A DNA stretch of 32,004 nucleotides from Candidatus Woesearchaeota archaeon (GCA_018302685.1 JAGVZK010000018.1:1-32004); one strand, 5' to 3'. Positions 1 to 7,831 are shown, numbered from the stretch's first letter. Notes: generated by a model not told the origin, from the sequence alone. Program-made: numbers and translations.

Positions 1-13
1 AAGCATCAGATAA

Positions 14-22
14 TTTTATAAA
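14..22 (+). promoter_or_regulatory. TATA box of the L1-P0-P1 operon
   Basis: TTTTATAAA lies about 48 nt before the L1 start. Transcription starting about 25 nt downstream would give a roughly 20-nt leader that carries the GGAGGT site at 57-62. Upstream genes of the cluster, such as L11, could be outside the window, so this may be an internal promoter. Confidence 0.5.
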
Positions 23-65
23 CCCCCCAAATCCATAAAAACTACTACATTTCGTAGGAGGTAAG

Positions 66-713
66 ATGGACCGTTCAAGTATAAAAAAATCTTTAGAAGA
101 ATTGAGAAAAATTTCTAAGAAGAGGAGTTTCAATCAGTCCATTGATTTCAATGCAAATCTGCAGGATCTCAACATAAAAAAAGCAGAGGATAATGTTGAA
201 ATTTTCCTGACGTTGCCTCATAGATCGGAAAAAAAGCTGAAAATATGCGCCTTGGTTTCAAAAGAGGCAGTTGAAAAAGCAAAGGTCTTTGATAAGATTA
301 TTTCAGAATTGGACTTTGCAGGCTACAGTGATAAGAAGCAGATTAACAAGCTTGCTAAATCTTATGACATTTTTATAGCATCTCCCAATATAATGGGAAA
401 GGTGGCTACCACATTCGGTAAGACATTCGGCCCTAAGGGGAAGATGCCAAATCCAAAAGCCTCGCAGATATTAATTCCGACGCTTGATTTCACAGAGTTG
501 AAGGATAGGTTAGAGAGGACAGTAAGGTTAAAGACCCAGAAAGAGCCGATAGTGAAATGCTCAATAGGAAAGGAAAGCATGACAGATGAACATTTGATTG
601 ATAACTTCATGGCAGTGTACAACGCATTGGCTCGTTCCCTCCCAAAGGAGGAGAACAACATAAAAAGCGTATTTATTAAGACAACAATGTCTAAATCAAT
701 TCCGGTAAAATGA
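66..713 (+). CDS. rpl1: 50S ribosomal protein L1 (uL1)
   Basis: Large-subunit protein that forms the mobile L1 stalk at the E site and helps release deacylated tRNA; in archaea it can also repress its own mRNA. The 215-residue length is normal for archaeal L1. The best landmark is the segment around residues 110-140, with GKTFGPKGKMPNPK, the conserved glycine/proline-rich L1 signature. The ATG at 66 is set by a strong SD site, GGAGGT at 57-62. The stop overlaps the P0 start by 4 nt (ATGA), so the two are probably translationally coupled. The order L1-P0-P1 is the standard archaeal arrangement. No L11 is visible because the window starts just upstream. Confidence 0.97.
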   Translation: MDRSSIKKSLEELRKISKKRSFNQSIDFNANLQDLNIKKAEDNVEIFLTLPHRSEKKLKICALVSKEAVEKAKVFDKIISELDFAGYSDKKQINKLAKSYDIFIASPNIMGKVATTFGKTFGPKGKMPNPKASQILIPTLDFTELKDRLERTVRLKTQKEPIVKCSIGKESMTDEHLIDNFMAVYNALARSLPKEENNIKSVFIKTTMSKSIPVK

Positions 714-1663
714 CATCAAAGAAAAAATTAAATGAAGTGAAAAAACTGAAGGAGTTGTTCCTCAAGTACAGGGTAATCTCCGTAGGAGACATAACATCGC
801 TTCCTTCAAGGCAGTTCCAGACTATAAGGTCCAAATTAAAACCAAAAGTTGAAGTGAGAGTTACAAAGAAGGCGCTGATAAAAAGGGCGATTGAGGAACT
901 GAAGGAAAAAGATCTGAAAGTTCTTGAGAAATACCTTGAAAGGGCAATGCCGGTTCTTCTGTTCACGAATGAAGATCCATTCAGAATGTACAAGTCTCTG
1001 AAGAAATCAAAATCAAAGGCGGCCGCAAAGCCTGGGCAGACAGCTCCAAACGATATAATTGTAAAAGAGGGCCCTACTGATTTCCCCCCTGGACCGATAA
1101 TAGGAGAGCTGGGTCAGGCCGGAATTTTGGCTGCTGTTGAGAATGGAAAAGTTGCCATAAAGAAAGACAAGATAGTTGTAAAAGAAGGGGAAACAATTTC
1201 AGCCAAAGTTTCCTCTGTGCTCACCAAACTTGGGATAGAACCAATGGAGATAGGCCTGAACCTTAAGGCGGTTTATGACAATGGAATGGTGTACGAGAAA
1301 TCTGTTCTTGACATTGATGAGGAGAAGTTATTGAATGACATCAAACTGGCGCATTTGTATTCCCTAAGCCTCGCACTGAAGATAAACTATCTCAGCAGGG
1401 AAACAACAGCTATTTTAATAGCCAAAGGTTACTTAAATGCAAGGGCGCTTGACTCTAAGGTTGCTCCTAAAATAGAGGAGCTGAAAAGCAGCAGGCACAG
1501 CAGAGAGTTAAATTTAAAAAAGTCAGATTATGAGACAGACTCAGAAAAAGCCCAGGAAGTGTTGACAAGATTGAAGGACAAGGAACAAATTAAGAAAGCA
1601 TCTTCAAACAGGCCGGAGGAAAGACCGTCTCCAATAAAAGCTGAAGATCTTATTGATAATTAG
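710..1663 (+). CDS. rpl10: 50S ribosomal protein L10/P0 (uL10), tail-less
   Basis: Base of the ribosomal stalk; it binds 23S rRNA with its N-terminal domain and carries P1 dimers on a C-terminal helical spine. Residues 1-105 match the rRNA-binding domain, and the stretch NDIIVKEGPTDFPPGPIIGE (about 120-140) is characteristic of archaeal/eukaryotic P0. A long helical spine follows (about 225-295). Archaeal P0 normally ends in an acidic segment plus a GLxxLF-type peptide like that of P1. Here the protein stops at EDLIDN without it, so factor recruitment would depend on the P1 copies alone. The ATG overlaps the L1 stop (ATGA). At 317 residues it is slightly shorter than typical archaeal P0. Confidence 0.95.
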   Translation: MTSKKKLNEVKKLKELFLKYRVISVGDITSLPSRQFQTIRSKLKPKVEVRVTKKALIKRAIEELKEKDLKVLEKYLERAMPVLLFTNEDPFRMYKSLKKSKSKAAAKPGQTAPNDIIVKEGPTDFPPGPIIGELGQAGILAAVENGKVAIKKDKIVVKEGETISAKVSSVLTKLGIEPMEIGLNLKAVYDNGMVYEKSVLDIDEEKLLNDIKLAHLYSLSLALKINYLSRETTAILIAKGYLNARALDSKVAPKIEELKSSRHSRELNLKKSDYETDSEKAQEVLTRLKDKEQIKKASSNRPEERPSPIKAEDLIDN

Positions 1664-1672
1664 GAGGAAAAA

Positions 1673-1960
1673 ATGCAATATATATACACAACACTTTTGT
1701 TGCATGAAACAAAGCAGGAAGTGAGTGAAGAAAGAATTAAAAAAGTGTTAAGTGCTGCAGGTTCTTCCGTGGATGAAGCTAAAATAAAAGCTTTAGTGGC
1801 TTCACTGGCGGATGTTAACATCGACGAGGCAATTAAGGAAGCAGCAGTGATGCCAAGCGCAGGCGCTCCTGTTTCGGAGCACAAAAAGGAAGAGAAAAAG
1901 GAAGAGCCAAAGGTCGATGAAAATAAGGCAGCAGCTGGATTGGGAAGCCTGTTCGGCTAG
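1673..1960 (+). CDS. rpl12: 50S ribosomal protein P1 (L12-type stalk protein)
   Basis: Acidic stalk protein that dimerises on P0 and recruits translation GTPases. The N-terminal helical dimerisation domain begins MQYIYTTLLLH, very close to the archaeal P1 consensus. An alanine-rich hinge and a Lys/Glu-rich linker follow (about 68-85). The C-terminal peptide GLGSLFG is the elongation-factor-binding tail. The 95-residue length is normal. The SD AGGAGG at 1662-1667 overlaps the P0 stop and is 5 nt from the ATG. As the third gene of the L1-P0-P1 operon it may be translated in excess of P0, as its 4-6 copies per ribosome require, and the very strong SD fits that. Confidence 0.96.
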   Translation: MQYIYTTLLLHETKQEVSEERIKKVLSAAGSSVDEAKIKALVASLADVNIDEAIKEAAVMPSAGAPVSEHKKEEKKEEPKVDENKAAAGLGSLFG

Positions 1961-1967
1961 AGTTTAC

Positions 1968-1977
1968 TTTTTAATAT
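1968..1977 (+). promoter_or_regulatory. TATA-like box for the coiled-coil gene
   Basis: TTTTTAATAT is centred about 25 nt before the ATG at 1998, the spacing used for leaderless genes elsewhere in this window. It would let the coiled-coil gene be transcribed separately from the ribosomal operon. Confidence 0.45.
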
Positions 1978-1997
1978 GCATCTTCAACTTGCAAAAA

Positions 1998-2849
1998 ATG
2001 AACGTGAAAGAATTGAACAGAGAGATAAAGGAATTAAAGGGTCAGCTTAATCAGATTAATAATGAAAAAGAAAAGTATTTCAAGCAGAAGGAAGATCTAA
2101 AAAAGGAAATCTCTCTAAAAATTAATTCTGTCAGGGGGCAAAAATTAGAATCAAAGAAAACCTCTGAGGACTTCAAGGCAGTAAAGGAAAAGAGGGACCT
2201 TCACAACAAGAATGTAAAGGACCTCATAGAAAAGGCCAAGGAGCTCAACGAAAAAAAGAAGGAATTTTCAAAAAAACTTGGACTGAAGGATGATCCCTCA
2301 AGGATAAAAGAGGAGATTGAAAAGATGGAGTTCAGCATAGAAACCGAAGCATTGACTTTTTCCCAGGAAAAGAGGGCAATGAGGCAGATAAAGGATCTGA
2401 AGAAGAAGTACGAAAAGTTTGGCGATTTCACAAAGGTGATAGATGAGTATTCAAGGATATCAGGTGAGATAGAGGAAAACAAGAAAAAAGGCGAGGAGTG
2501 CCACAAGAAACTTCAGGAGATTTTCAAGGATAAAAAGCCAAGCCAGGAATCAAAGGAGATAGAGGAGCTTAAGAAAAAGCAGGAGGATTCCTTCAATAAG
2601 TTCATAGAGCTGAAGAATAAATTCACAGACATCAACAATAAGCTGAAAGACAAGCTTAAGCAGACAAAAGAGGTTCAGTCCCAGAAAGAGGATTTGAAGA
2701 GGAAAAAAGAAGATTCTCAGAGGCAGAAGGAATCAAAAGAAATCAAGGAAAAGAAGAAGATTGTCGAGGAAAAGATAAAGAACAAGGAAAAACTTACAAC
2801 TGATGATCTTTTAGTCATGCAGGAAAATGATTTTAAGGGACAAGAATAG
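1998..2849 (+). CDS. Archaeal coiled-coil protein (COG1340-like)
   Basis: A 283-residue, highly charged, almost entirely helical protein with long Lys/Glu heptad stretches and no membrane segment or signal peptide. The central motif region (around ETEALTFSQEKRAMRQIKDL) resembles the archaeal COG1340 family, which has no firmly established role and is sometimes misannotated as a phosphatase. The frame is open upstream to 1917, but the ATG at 1998 is preferred because the upstream part overlaps P1 and a TATA-like box sits 25 nt before 1998. It directly follows the stalk operon; whether it acts with ribosomes is not shown by the sequence. Family assignment is moderately sure, function unknown. 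Confidence 0.8.
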   Translation: MNVKELNREIKELKGQLNQINNEKEKYFKQKEDLKKEISLKINSVRGQKLESKKTSEDFKAVKEKRDLHNKNVKDLIEKAKELNEKKKEFSKKLGLKDDPSRIKEEIEKMEFSIETEALTFSQEKRAMRQIKDLKKKYEKFGDFTKVIDEYSRISGEIEENKKKGEECHKKLQEIFKDKKPSQESKEIEELKKKQEDSFNKFIELKNKFTDINNKLKDKLKQTKEVQSQKEDLKRKKEDSQRQKESKEIKEKKKIVEEKIKNKEKLTTDDLLVMQENDFKGQE

Positions 2850-2858
2850 CTGATTATT

Positions 2859-3314
2859 ATGAATTCATTGTTTTATGTTGCCCTGTTGAGCGTTTTGCCG
2901 ATATCAGAGCTTAGGGGTTCAATTCCGTTGGGATTCGGTCTTGGATTGGATCCGTTTTTGGTTGTCCTAACAGCAGTGATATTTAATTTTCTCGCCGTAT
3001 TCATCGTATTTTTTTTCATGGACAATCTGCACAGATTATTCCTCAGGGCAAAGTTCTACAGGTCATTTTTTGACGGCTATATTAAAAAAAACAGGAGTAA
3101 GATTGAAAAGGCGGTAGGGAAAAAAACAGAATTTCTGGCTTTGATGATTCTTGTTGCAATTCCTCTTCCATTGACAGGGGCCTACACAGGCTCAGTGCTT
3201 GCATGGTTTTTCGGAATCAGCAGAAGGAAGGCTTATTTGGCAATATTTCTTGGGGTTGTGGTAGCAGCATTGATTATGACATTGGTATCTTTTGGAATTT
3301 TTGGATTATCGTAA
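2859..3314 (+). CDS. Small multidrug-export family membrane protein (COG2426)
   Basis: A 151-residue integral membrane protein with about four hydrophobic segments. Two landmarks identify the family: PISELRGSIPLGFGLG near the N-terminus (residues 14-29), and IPLPLTGAYTGSVLA (about 100-114). Both are typical of the Pfam 'putative small multi-drug export protein' family (PF06695, COG2426). The transport function in that name is a prediction and has little experimental support. It starts 9 nt after the coiled-coil gene, so the two are probably co-transcribed. No clear SD is visible before the ATG. The family call is confident, the substrate unknown. Confidence 0.82.
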   Translation: MNSLFYVALLSVLPISELRGSIPLGFGLGLDPFLVVLTAVIFNFLAVFIVFFFMDNLHRLFLRAKFYRSFFDGYIKKNRSKIEKAVGKKTEFLALMILVAIPLPLTGAYTGSVLAWFFGISRRKAYLAIFLGVVVAALIMTLVSFGIFGLS

Positions 3315-3316
3315 GC

Positions 3317-3326
3317 TTTATAAATG
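3317..3326 (+). promoter_or_regulatory. TATA box of the surface-protein gene
   Basis: CTTTATAAAT overlaps the very end of the region after the exporter-family stop. It lies about 55 nt before the ATG at 3377, giving a short leader that contains the SD-like AGGGGG at 3363-3368. Confidence 0.5.
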
Positions 3327-3376
3327 TTTTTTACTTTGAAATAATAACATATAAACATTCACAGGGGGTTATAAAA

Positions 3377-5167
3377 ATGAAAAAAGTACTAATGAGTGTA
3401 TTTTTGCTGTTTGTACTGGTTCTTAGCCCAATCGGAAGTTTTGCTTCCCAAAATGGACAGGCTAGTGAATTGGACGATGTTGTATTGTCTAATTTAGGTC
3501 CAAGCGATAGAACTGTTGTACAGGGCGACTCAATAACGTTGAGTTTTGATATGACAAATAATGAAGCAACTGACTTGACTTTTGATATAACAAGCACAAC
3601 GCCTTCAGATGGAAGCGGGCATACTTTGGCAGCTCCGCAATTTGCAGATGTTTTAGTAGCTACAGGATTGACAGTGCCAGTTACATTCACATTGAACACA
3701 GGCCAAAATCAGGCACCTGGAACTTATTCAGCTGTTATCACAGCAACTGATACTCCTGGCGACACTGTTACAGGCACGTTGAACTATGATGTGATTGTTG
3801 AAGAAGAAGATCCTTCCATGATTGTTGAAGGGCTGAATGCAAATGGAGACTTGGTTCTTAGTGGAGAGGAAGACACCCAGCAGAGTAATATTCCAACAAG
3901 TGAATTTACAGTCAGGAATGACGGAAACGTTGATTTGATTGACTTGAGGCTTTCATTGAACGGAAATCTGAATGACGATGAGATCGAAATTGAAGTCTTG
4001 GTAGGAGAGGACGAAGAGAGATTGTACGATGACGGAAGCAATGAAGTGTCACTTGGAAATCTGAATGCAGGCGCATCAAGCACAGTAACTGTTAAGACTA
4101 TGATTCCAAATGGTATCAAAGAGGATTTGTACAGTGGACTAATGACAGTTTATGCATTCAATTACGAAACTGAAACAACTCAGACGTTTGACCTTATTGT
4201 AAAGGTTGAGCCGGAAGTTTGCACCGACGGAAGAGTTGCTGACGGGCAGTTTGTTTCAGGTCCTAATTCGGGAAACGGATTGAGAATATCAATAGACAAT
4301 CCAGATGATGGAGACAGCTTCGAAATTGGAGAAGAATTTGATGTTGAGGCTTCAGTAAGCAATGAAGGCGCTGAAGATCTTGATGTTACAATTGAAGCTA
4401 TCCTGTACAACCTAGACCAGAATGACGAGATAAATACATGGGAGTCCGAATCCGTTGAAATAAACGAGGATGAAAGCGAGGATTTTACCATTACGATTTC
4501 ATTCCCAAACGACGATGATATGGATGCGGATGACACATATGTGTTGTATGTAAAGACATTGGAAGATGGAAATGAAGATGACTACTGCAATTATGACAGT
4601 GTTGAAATAGAGCTGGACAGGAACAAGGACGATGTTGTCGTTGATGAGTTCGCATTGACTCCAAGTGTTGTCAGCCAGGGAAGTGTGCTTCAGATGTCAG
4701 TAAATGTACATAACATTGGAACTGACAAGCAGGAAGATGTATACGTTCAGGTTATCAACGCCGAATTAGGCCTGGATTTGAGCTCAAACAAATTCGACCT
4801 GAAAGAGTATGATAAATCTGGAAATGATGCACTGAGGACATTTACATTTGAAGTTCCAAGTGACGCTGTCGTAAAAGATTACTTGATTGAAGCAGTGGTT
4901 TACTTTGATCAGGCTGATGAATCAAGTTCAATGTTTTCAACTCTGACGGTTCAGCAAGCTTCTGAGGGAGTAGTTGCAGAAGAGCCTGTTGAAGAAGTAA
5001 CAGAAGGAACAGTCGTTGAGGGAACAACCACAACGCCAACGACATACAATCCAACTGGAAGCTTTGTGCAGTCGGTAGGTTCAAGCAGCACATTCTGGAT
5101 AGTAGGGGATATTATACTTGCAGTGTTAGTTATAGTGTTGCTGGTATTGATATTCAGAAGAAAATAA
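3377..5167 (+). CDS. Secreted, membrane-anchored surface protein (S-layer-like, repeated Ig-type domains)
   Basis: A 596-residue protein. It has a signal peptide (MKKVLMSVFLLFVLVLSP..., cleavage likely near residue 25), a long Asp/Glu-rich extracellular region, a Thr/Val/Glu linker (about 530-560), a C-terminal membrane helix (about 571-592), and a final RRK stop-transfer. The extracellular part looks like three or four CARDB/NEW3-type beta-sandwich domains with recurring patterns such as SEFTVRNDGNVDL, VSNEGAEDL and VNVHNIGTDK. The frame is open back to 3203, but the ATG at 3377 is supported by AGGGGG at 3363-3368, by the signal peptide, and by avoiding overlap with the upstream gene. It is probably a major envelope protein, given strong promoter elements and a dedicated leader. 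No enzyme motif is seen. Confidence 0.85.
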   Translation: MKKVLMSVFLLFVLVLSPIGSFASQNGQASELDDVVLSNLGPSDRTVVQGDSITLSFDMTNNEATDLTFDITSTTPSDGSGHTLAAPQFADVLVATGLTVPVTFTLNTGQNQAPGTYSAVITATDTPGDTVTGTLNYDVIVEEEDPSMIVEGLNANGDLVLSGEEDTQQSNIPTSEFTVRNDGNVDLIDLRLSLNGNLNDDEIEIEVLVGEDEERLYDDGSNEVSLGNLNAGASSTVTVKTMIPNGIKEDLYSGLMTVYAFNYETETTQTFDLIVKVEPEVCTDGRVADGQFVSGPNSGNGLRISIDNPDDGDSFEIGEEFDVEASVSNEGAEDLDVTIEAILYNLDQNDEINTWESESVEINEDESEDFTITISFPNDDDMDADDTYVLYVKTLEDGNEDDYCNYDSVEIELDRNKDDVVVDEFALTPSVVSQGSVLQMSVNVHNIGTDKQEDVYVQVINAELGLDLSSNKFDLKEYDKSGNDALRTFTFEVPSDAVVKDYLIEAVVYFDQADESSSMFSTLTVQQASEGVVAEEPVEEVTEGTVVEGTTTTPTTYNPTGSFVQSVGSSSTFWIVGDIILAVLVIVLLVLIFRRK

Positions 5168-5168
5168 A

Positions 5169-5190
5169 TTCTTCTTTCTTTTTTTGTTTT
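5169..5190 (+). terminator. Pyrimidine-rich terminator after the surface-protein gene
   Basis: Directly after the stop codon there is a run of about 22 nt made almost only of T and C with a T7 tract, the kind of U-rich stretch at which archaeal RNA polymerase terminates. No hairpin is needed or clear. Confidence 0.5.
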
Positions 5191-5204
5191 AGAAAATGAA
5201 CTGA

Positions 5205-5570
5205 ACTAAGGAATTCTTAACAAATCTTAAGGAGTGTCAAAAAAGACTTGAGGGGTTTATGAATAATTTTGATTATAACACCCCTAATTTAGCCCCTGCT
5301 GATGTAATCATTTCTATGGGCAGGTCAATAGTTGTTAATATGAATAGGGCTGAACAAAGTGAGAGTTTTCAAGATTATGCAGAATTTTCATTGAGGTTGA
5401 GCCCATATAGATAGATAAATTTAATTGTTAAAGGTTTCAATGATTTATCACTAACGTCAAATGGATGTGGATTAGATGAAATTAAAGACGGGGTCAGACA
5501 AAAAACAAACCCTCAAGGTATAGATACCATCCTTATTCAATGTCCTGAAATTAAAATAGATATGGGTTAG
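5205..5570 (+). pseudogene. Degraded reading frame with an internal in-frame TAG
   Basis: The stretch between the surface-protein gene and the carboxypeptidase keeps a single coding-like frame from 5205 to the TAG at 5568-5570. It is broken only by a TAG at 5412-5414; from the ATG at 5259 that stop is codon 52 of 104. The codon pattern is protein-like on both sides of the stop, and reading resumes without any frame change (SPYR-stop-INLIVKGFND). Upstream in the same frame are a TGA at 5202 and an ATG at 5196, so the N-terminus is probably also lost. I do not recognise the family. TAG ends several normal genes here, so recoding is unlikely; this looks like a decaying gene. Confidence 0.5.
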
Positions 5571-5574
5571 TCTT

Positions 5575-7059
5575 TTAGAATTTGTATATTTCTCTATACT
5601 TCGTTGTAAGGTATTCAATGTAAGCTTCCGGATTTAATCCTTCTCCACAGCATTGTCTTATAATCTCCTCAGCAAGGTATAGAGAGCCTTTTGAATGGAT
5701 GTTCTTTATGAGCCATTCCCTTATTTTTGTGTAATCCCCTGCAGTAATATCATCTTCAATGTCAGGGTATTTTTTCTTTAGTGAGTTAAATATCTGCGCG
5801 GCGTAAATGGTTCCTATTGCATAAGTTGGGAAATACCCAAAATACCCGGAAGACCAGTGCACATCCTGCAAAACTCCTTCGGCGTTATTTTTTGGATACT
5901 TTCCAGTAATCTCCCTCATCTTTTCATTCCATATTTTTGGAAGGTCTTTGACTTTTATTTTTCCATCAATTAATCCAAGCTCAATTTCAAACCTTAAGAT
6001 TATGTGAAGGCAGTAATAGAGTTCGTCTGATTCTATCCTTATGAGTCCATTGTGGACATCATTGACTTCAATCAAAAACTCATCAAGCTTAGGATTTATC
6101 CTGAATTCTTTTCTGAATTTCTTTAAGTAGTATTTCCAGAAGGACCTGCTTTTACCTATCATATTCTCCCAGAATCTTGACTGGGATTCATGAATTCCAA
6201 AGCTTGGTGCATCGCTCAATACAGTGTAATTTTTTGGAGTGTTGAGATCATACAATGTGTGGCCTACCTCATGGATTGTTGAACTGAATGCATGCATTAC
6301 GTTGTCGTGGAAGTTTATTGTGAACCTAACATCATCAATGCCCATCTTCGCAGTAAATGGATGCTCTGAAACTCCAATCCTCGAAAAATCCTCATCAATC
6401 CCAATTCTCCTCGAGACATCCCTGCATACCTTCATCTGTTTGTCCCTGTCAAAGTTCAATTTTATGTATCTTATTTTTTTATTTTTGTAGACTTCTGAGC
6501 TCTCCACCTTGGCACTCAGATCAAGAAGGTCAACTTTTAATTTTGCAAATACAGGAATAAGCCTTTCGACAGTCATTCCCTCCTCAAAATGGTCCAAAAG
6601 GCTGTTGTAAGGGTGGCCTTTGATGCCTATGTATGATGCCTCTTTGATTTTTAGCTTGACTATTCTCTCGAGGTGAGGCTTGAATATTTCAAAATCGCTT
6701 TTCTTTCTTGCTTCTACCCATGCGCCGTATGCAAGTGAAGTCTCTTTGGACATCTTGCCAACGAACTCCTCGGGAAGCTTTCTGGATTTCAAAATTCGCC
6801 TGTAAAGCTTGTCTACCATGGCTTTTTCTTCCTTCGAAAGATTTGCTTTCCTCAGTCTCCTTACGGAATCGTAAAGCCCATTTGATACAAGGAGTTTGTG
6901 TGAAATTGTTTCAATCAAAGATTCGGCTTCTGACCTTGTCCTGAATCCGTTCTTTGGCATCGTTGTATGTTTGTCCCATGTGAGAAGCGAATCAATTCTT
7001 TCGAGAATAATGAGCTCTTTTTGCTTTTCATAAATGTATTCCATATCTTTTCTGGTCAT
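5575..7059 (-). CDS. M32-family metallocarboxypeptidase (Taq-type)
   Basis: Zinc carboxypeptidase that removes C-terminal amino acids from peptides in the cytoplasm, probably for peptide recycling. The HEVGH zinc motif is at residues 263-267 and the second family signature, HESQSRFWE, about 25 residues later; its glutamate completes zinc binding. The C-terminal part includes VHWSSGYFGYFPTYAIG, also typical of M32. Length 494 is normal. Start choice: a GTG at 7065 is in frame, but the SD AGGAGGT (complement of 7064-7070) covers it and sits 5 nt from the ATG at 7059, so the ATG is preferred. The gene lies 12 nt downstream of tRNA-Cys on the same strand and may share the tRNA transcript. Confidence 0.95.
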   Translation of the reverse strand: MTRKDMEYIYEKQKELIILERIDSLLTWDKHTTMPKNGFRTRSEAESLIETISHKLLVSNGLYDSVRRLRKANLSKEEKAMVDKLYRRILKSRKLPEEFVGKMSKETSLAYGAWVEARKKSDFEIFKPHLERIVKLKIKEASYIGIKGHPYNSLLDHFEEGMTVERLIPVFAKLKVDLLDLSAKVESSEVYKNKKIRYIKLNFDRDKQMKVCRDVSRRIGIDEDFSRIGVSEHPFTAKMGIDDVRFTINFHDNVMHAFSSTIHEVGHTLYDLNTPKNYTVLSDAPSFGIHESQSRFWENMIGKSRSFWKYYLKKFRKEFRINPKLDEFLIEVNDVHNGLIRIESDELYYCLHIILRFEIELGLIDGKIKVKDLPKIWNEKMREITGKYPKNNAEGVLQDVHWSSGYFGYFPTYAIGTIYAAQIFNSLKKKYPDIEDDITAGDYTKIREWLIKNIHSKGSLYLAEEIIRQCCGEGLNPEAYIEYLTTKYREIYKF

Positions 7060-7081
7060 TTTCACCTCCTAAAAGCCAAAG

Positions 7082-7152
7082 AGCACATGCCCGGAATTGC
7101 ACCGGGGATCAGAGGGTTGCAGCCTCTTGCCTTGCTTCTTGGCTACATGTGC
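7082..7152 (-). tRNA. tRNA-Cys (GCA)
   Basis: The minus strand folds into a 71-nt cloverleaf: perfect 7-bp acceptor stem GCACATG/CATGTGC, perfect anticodon stem AGAGG/CCTCT with loop CTGCAAC (anticodon GCA), T stem CCCGG/CCGGG, and discriminator base U73, the expected identity base for cysteine. CCA is not encoded. The elbow is unusual. The T loop is TGCAATT (plus-strand 7095-7101), with G instead of U at position 55, and the D loop has no GG pair, so the normal 18-55 and 19-56 contacts cannot form as usual. It is 2 nt downstream of tRNA-Arg. Confidence 0.88.
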
Positions 7153-7154
7153 AG

Positions 7155-7229
7155 CGGACTCTACGGGATTTGAACCCGCGACCTACAGCTTAGAAGGCTG
7201 TCGCTCTATCCAAACTGAGCTAAGAGTCC
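7155..7229 (-). tRNA. tRNA-Arg (TCT)
   Basis: A 75-nt cloverleaf on the minus strand: acceptor GGACTCT/AGAGTCC, D arm with the normal GG, anticodon stem ACAGC/GCTGT with loop CTTCTAA (anticodon TCT, reading AGA/AGG), T stem GCGGG/CCCGT with canonical loop TTCAAAT, discriminator G. CCA is not encoded and there is no intron. AGA/AGG are the dominant arginine codons of the genes in this window. It is probably the first gene of a transcript continuing into tRNA-Cys and the M32 peptidase. Confidence 0.96.
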
Positions 7230-7276
7230 ATATTCTAGACCATTATAAACATGTTTTTAAAACTTTTTAAAGAACT

Positions 7277-7735
7277 TCATTCCCTACTAACTATAATCCC
7301 CATACCATTCCAATCACTTTCACACCCCCCATCAGAAGCATAAACCCTGATGAAAAAGTCTTTTGGCTTATCAAATTCAACATGTGGAGCCTCCCAGATT
7401 ACATAAGGTCCTTCATCATAAGTAAAATCTGTGCTGAGAAATTTTCCTCCGCTGGAATTCCAAAAGTAAGTTATATTATCCCCATCAGCGTCTTTTGATT
7501 CCACCCAAATTCCCATAGTCTGATAAGATACCATACTAACGCCGCGTTCATATTCCCCAGAATAATCATCAACTATGGTATGTCTAATTGATGGGTATGT
7601 GGGGCAGTGATTTTTTCCAGAAGACACAGGACCATCGGCACCATCTTTTGAACAGCCATGAAGACCAAGACCACCGAGAACCAAAGCCCCTAGAAGAACT
7701 CTTCTCCAGGATTCTACTCTCTTTTCCAGACTCAC
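7277..7735 (-). CDS. Putative lipoprotein with an Ig/PKD-like domain
   Basis: With a GTG start at 7735 this is a 152-residue secreted lipoprotein. The N-terminus carries a twin-arginine-like segment (SWRRVLLGALVLGG) followed by a lipobox LHGC, so Tat export and lipid anchoring are plausible. The rest is one compact beta-type domain; the pattern SKDADGDNITYFWNSSGGKF resembles cadherin/PKD-like 'DxDGDxLTYxW' domains, suggesting surface adhesion or a structural role. The frame is open upstream to 7882, but a TATA box (complement of 7756-7764) centred 25 nt before the GTG would then lie inside the gene, so the GTG is preferred. It is divergent from LeuRS. No catalytic motif is seen. Confidence 0.65.
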   Translation of the reverse strand: MSLEKRVESWRRVLLGALVLGGLGLHGCSKDGADGPVSSGKNHCPTYPSIRHTIVDDYSGEYERGVSMVSYQTMGIWVESKDADGDNITYFWNSSGGKFLSTDFTYDEGPYVIWEAPHVEFDKPKDFFIRVYASDGGCESDWNGMGIIVSRE

Positions 7736-7755
7736 ATGAGAATAAAGTAGAATAA

Positions 7756-7764
7756 ATATATAAA
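7756..7764 (-). promoter_or_regulatory. TATA box of the lipoprotein gene
   Basis: On the minus strand this reads TTTATATAT, centred about 25 nt before the GTG at 7735, which supports a leaderless start there. It is half of a divergent promoter pair with the LeuRS box at 7802-7810. Confidence 0.55.
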
Positions 7765-7801
7765 CTTTATCTTCCCTCTGCATTGTTAAGCTTTCAAAAC
7801 C

Positions 7802-7810
7802 TTTAAATAA
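7802..7810 (+). promoter_or_regulatory. TATA box of leuS
   Basis: TTTAAATAA is centred 26 nt before the leuS ATG at 7832, implying a leaderless mRNA. No SD is present before this start. Confidence 0.6.
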
Positions 7811-7831
7811 ATAATTTTCAGATTTAATGCT

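Noticed and set aside
5412-5414. TAG read as pyrrolysine or another recoded amino acid
   Set aside because: TAG ends P0, P1, the coiled-coil gene and leuS normally, the frame also has an upstream TGA, and no recoding signal or suppressor tRNA is visible.
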